This document shows positions 12,596 through 13,738 of a DNA stretch of 13,738 nucleotides, one piece after another; position 1 is the stretch's first letter; each line of letters begins with the position of its first letter. This DNA comes from Candidatus Woesearchaeota archaeon (lineage in GTDB: Archaea > Nanobdellota > Nanobdellia > Woesearchaeales > UBA10107). The stretch is taken from contig DUFL01000049.1 of NCBI GenBank assembly GCA_013331965.1, positions 212 to 13,949 on the forward strand, in the 5' to 3' direction. Position numbers and translations under genes: made by a program. The notes under the pieces are model-generated. The model made no database searches. It had not been told where the DNA came from and saw only the letters and a list, made by a program, of their open reading frames with translations.

Positions 12596-13327
12596 ATGAA
12601 AGAGGCAATTTTAGTCATCTTCTTGGTAGTTTTTTCATTATTCGGAATTTTAGCTTTTGCTCAGACTCCTCCTCCTCCGCCAGAAAGTCCGGATTTGGAA
12701 GTTGTTCCTCCTCCGCCCAGTAATCCAGATGAATTGGACGGTGAACTTCCTCCAGCTCCGTGTGCTCCCGGCGAAGTATGTACTACATCGTCTTCAAGCA
12801 CTTCAAGTTCAGGATCCAGCGGCGGCGGAAGCAGTTCCAGCAGTGGCGGTTCGAGCGGCGGAAGCAGTTCAGGCGGGAGTTCCGGTTCTGTTATCATTCC
12901 TGCTGCAAATTCTAACAATGCTACAAACACTACAAATGCAACAATCAGTACAACATCTGCTCAAAGCACTGCACAGCAAGTTTCTCAGTCTGCAGCTCAG
13001 AAAACTTCTCAGCCTGCAGCATCTAAACCATCAGTAGAAGAGGCTCAGTCGGCAAGCAGCCTGTCGTTTTACATTACTACGGGAATATTCGCAGTTTTAT
13101 TTGTAGTAGCTCTTGTGTTTGCTGTTTTAAAATTAAGAAAACCAAAAGTTCCTGTTCAGTCTTATGGAGTTCAATCCCGGCAGATTAATCCGCAGATTGT
13201 GCAGCTTAGAAATTACGTTTCAGAAAATTTAAGCAAAGGCTACACAAGAGAGCAGATTGCAGCAGTCCTTATCCAGTCAGGATATTCTCAGCAGACAATA
13301 AATGAGGCGATGAGACTTGCTCCATAA
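12596..13327 (+). CDS. Low-complexity surface protein with membrane anchor and UBA-like cytosolic tail
   Basis: The 243-residue protein has a signal peptide (1-22, ending ILAFA-Q). A Pro-rich segment (about 25-55) follows, then two Cys (C56 and C62), a Ser/Gly-rich tract (about 63-98) and an Asn/Thr/Gln/Ala-rich tract (about 100-150) with N-x-T sequons. One membrane helix (about 155-178, LSFYITTGIFAVLFVVALVF) and a cytosolic tail complete it. The tail (about 204-241, LRNYVSENLSKGYTREQIAAVLIQSGYSQQTINEAM) has a repeated helix-turn pattern of the kind G-x-x-x-x-x-I...L...G-Y-x-x-x-x-I, like short UBA-type helical modules. The outer part would be a flexible stalk on the cell surface; the inner module probably binds a partner. 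The next gene overlaps its 3' end and also encodes a membrane protein. Confidence 0.7.
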   Translation: MKEAILVIFLVVFSLFGILAFAQTPPPPPESPDLEVVPPPPSNPDELDGELPPAPCAPGEVCTTSSSSTSSSGSSGGGSSSSSGGSSGGSSSGGSSGSVIIPAANSNNATNTTNATISTTSAQSTAQQVSQSAAQKTSQPAASKPSVEEAQSASSLSFYITTGIFAVLFVVALVFAVLKLRKPKVPVQSYGVQSRQINPQIVQLRNYVSENLSKGYTREQIAAVLIQSGYSQQTINEAMRLAP

Positions 13328-13738
13328 AATTTTCAATGCGAAAAATATTGAGAAAAGCGCAAATTACGCTTTGTTCGCAGGAGTATTTTTTACCTTAGTA
13401 TCTTTCATAACTTCATCATATTTATTCAGGAATGTTCCTTCCTTGATAGGAGTTTCTACGGTAATTTTCACAGTTACTATGACGCTTCCTATCCTTCTAA
13501 CTTTTTTTGATGACATCGCTTTATATGACAAAAAGAAATCATTTGCTGTTAAGACAAAAAAACTTCTTGATTTTTATATTTATTTTTTCATAGGCTCATT
13601 TGTTACATTTTTTTTGGTTTCGCTTGTGATGCCTTCAAAAGTCCTTTCATCCGAGCAGATTTATGGCACAACAAAAATTATCGTTCCAAAGACGGCAGGG
13701 CTTCCTCCCCCTCCAATAGATGCGAACCAGTTATTGTT
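13317..13738 (+). CDS. SpoIIM-like (stage II sporulation M family) membrane protein, 3' partial
   Basis: An open frame of 140 codons runs to the right edge, with no ATG near its beginning. The best start is TTG at 13317, giving MLHKIFNAKNIEKSANYAL. It overlaps the upstream stop by 11 bases, and upstream of it the frame is closed (TGA at 13311). ATT at 13329 is the alternative. The N-terminal pattern (L/I-F-N-x-K-x-I-E-K) and a helix-rich body resemble the archaeal SpoIIM-like family. Hydrophobic segments are YALFAGVFFTLVSFITSSYLF, a second around VSTVIFTVTMTLPILLTFF, and a third in FYIYFFIGSFVTFFLVSLVM after a basic loop. After the third helix the chain passes into an extracellular or loop region with a Pro-rich stretch (GLPPPPI). 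In archaea this family is of unknown function. Overlap with the upstream surface-protein gene implies co-transcription. Confidence 0.68.
   Translation, partial: MLHKIFNAKNIEKSANYALFAGVFFTLVSFITSSYLFRNVPSLIGVSTVIFTVTMTLPILLTFFDDIALYDKKKSFAVKTKKLLDFYIYFFIGSFVTFFLVSLVMPSKVLSSEQIYGTTKIIVPKTAGLPPPPIDANQLL

Noticed and set aside
1..13738. CRISPR array, rRNA genes or prophage genes
   Set aside because: No evenly spaced repeats, no conserved rRNA segments and no integrase, capsid, portal or terminase-like protein were seen.

Overview
The window looks like a stretch of an AT-rich archaeal chromosome, most likely from the DPANN group (Woesearchaeota/Pacearchaeota-like). The evidence is an archaeal-type methionyl-tRNA synthetase, a double zinc-ribbon protein of a kind I associate with these lineages, TATA boxes 20-30 bases upstream of start codons with little or no leader, short overlapping genes, and many proteins that match no well-known family. 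The lineage call is inference; no rRNA gene is present.

Layout. (1) 2-3767, plus strand: three tightly coupled genes joined by two TAATG stop/start overlaps. They are a large helical protein running off the left edge, a Glu/Lys-rich coiled-coil protein, and a 609-residue protein with the metal-ligand pattern of the endonuclease IV / xylose isomerase TIM-barrel superfamily, interrupted by a coiled-coil insertion. (2) 3768-4117: a gene-free stretch with a GC-rich candidate structured RNA (R1). (3) 4118-4924: a nucleotidyltransferase fused to a HEPN-like domain. (4) 5130-6590, minus: a secreted, C-terminally anchored beta-rich surface protein with a strong archaeal promoter. (5) 6725-7722: two convergent small genes of unknown function separated by 2 bases. 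(6) 7723-8038: a second gene-free stretch with a second candidate RNA (R2), similar to R1 in length, closing helix and a shared downstream block. (7) 8039-9192, minus: a short flavin-reductase-like protein overlapping a DUF1189-like membrane protein. (8) 9343-10341: a SAM methyltransferase and a double zinc-ribbon protein diverging from one shared promoter region. (9) 10413-12563: metG, with a C-terminal EMAPII/Arc1p-like tRNA-binding module. (10) 12596-13738: a signal-anchored low-complexity surface protein, then a SpoIIM-like membrane protein running off the right edge from a probable TTG start.

The window mixes housekeeping (metG) with cell-surface and membrane proteins and lineage-specific proteins. 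The strongest leads are the three-gene TIM-barrel operon and two families of repeated noncoding elements (R1/R2 at 3804 and 7801; A/B at 5005 and 9237), none of which any coding gene explains. All alignments and pairings were done by eye.
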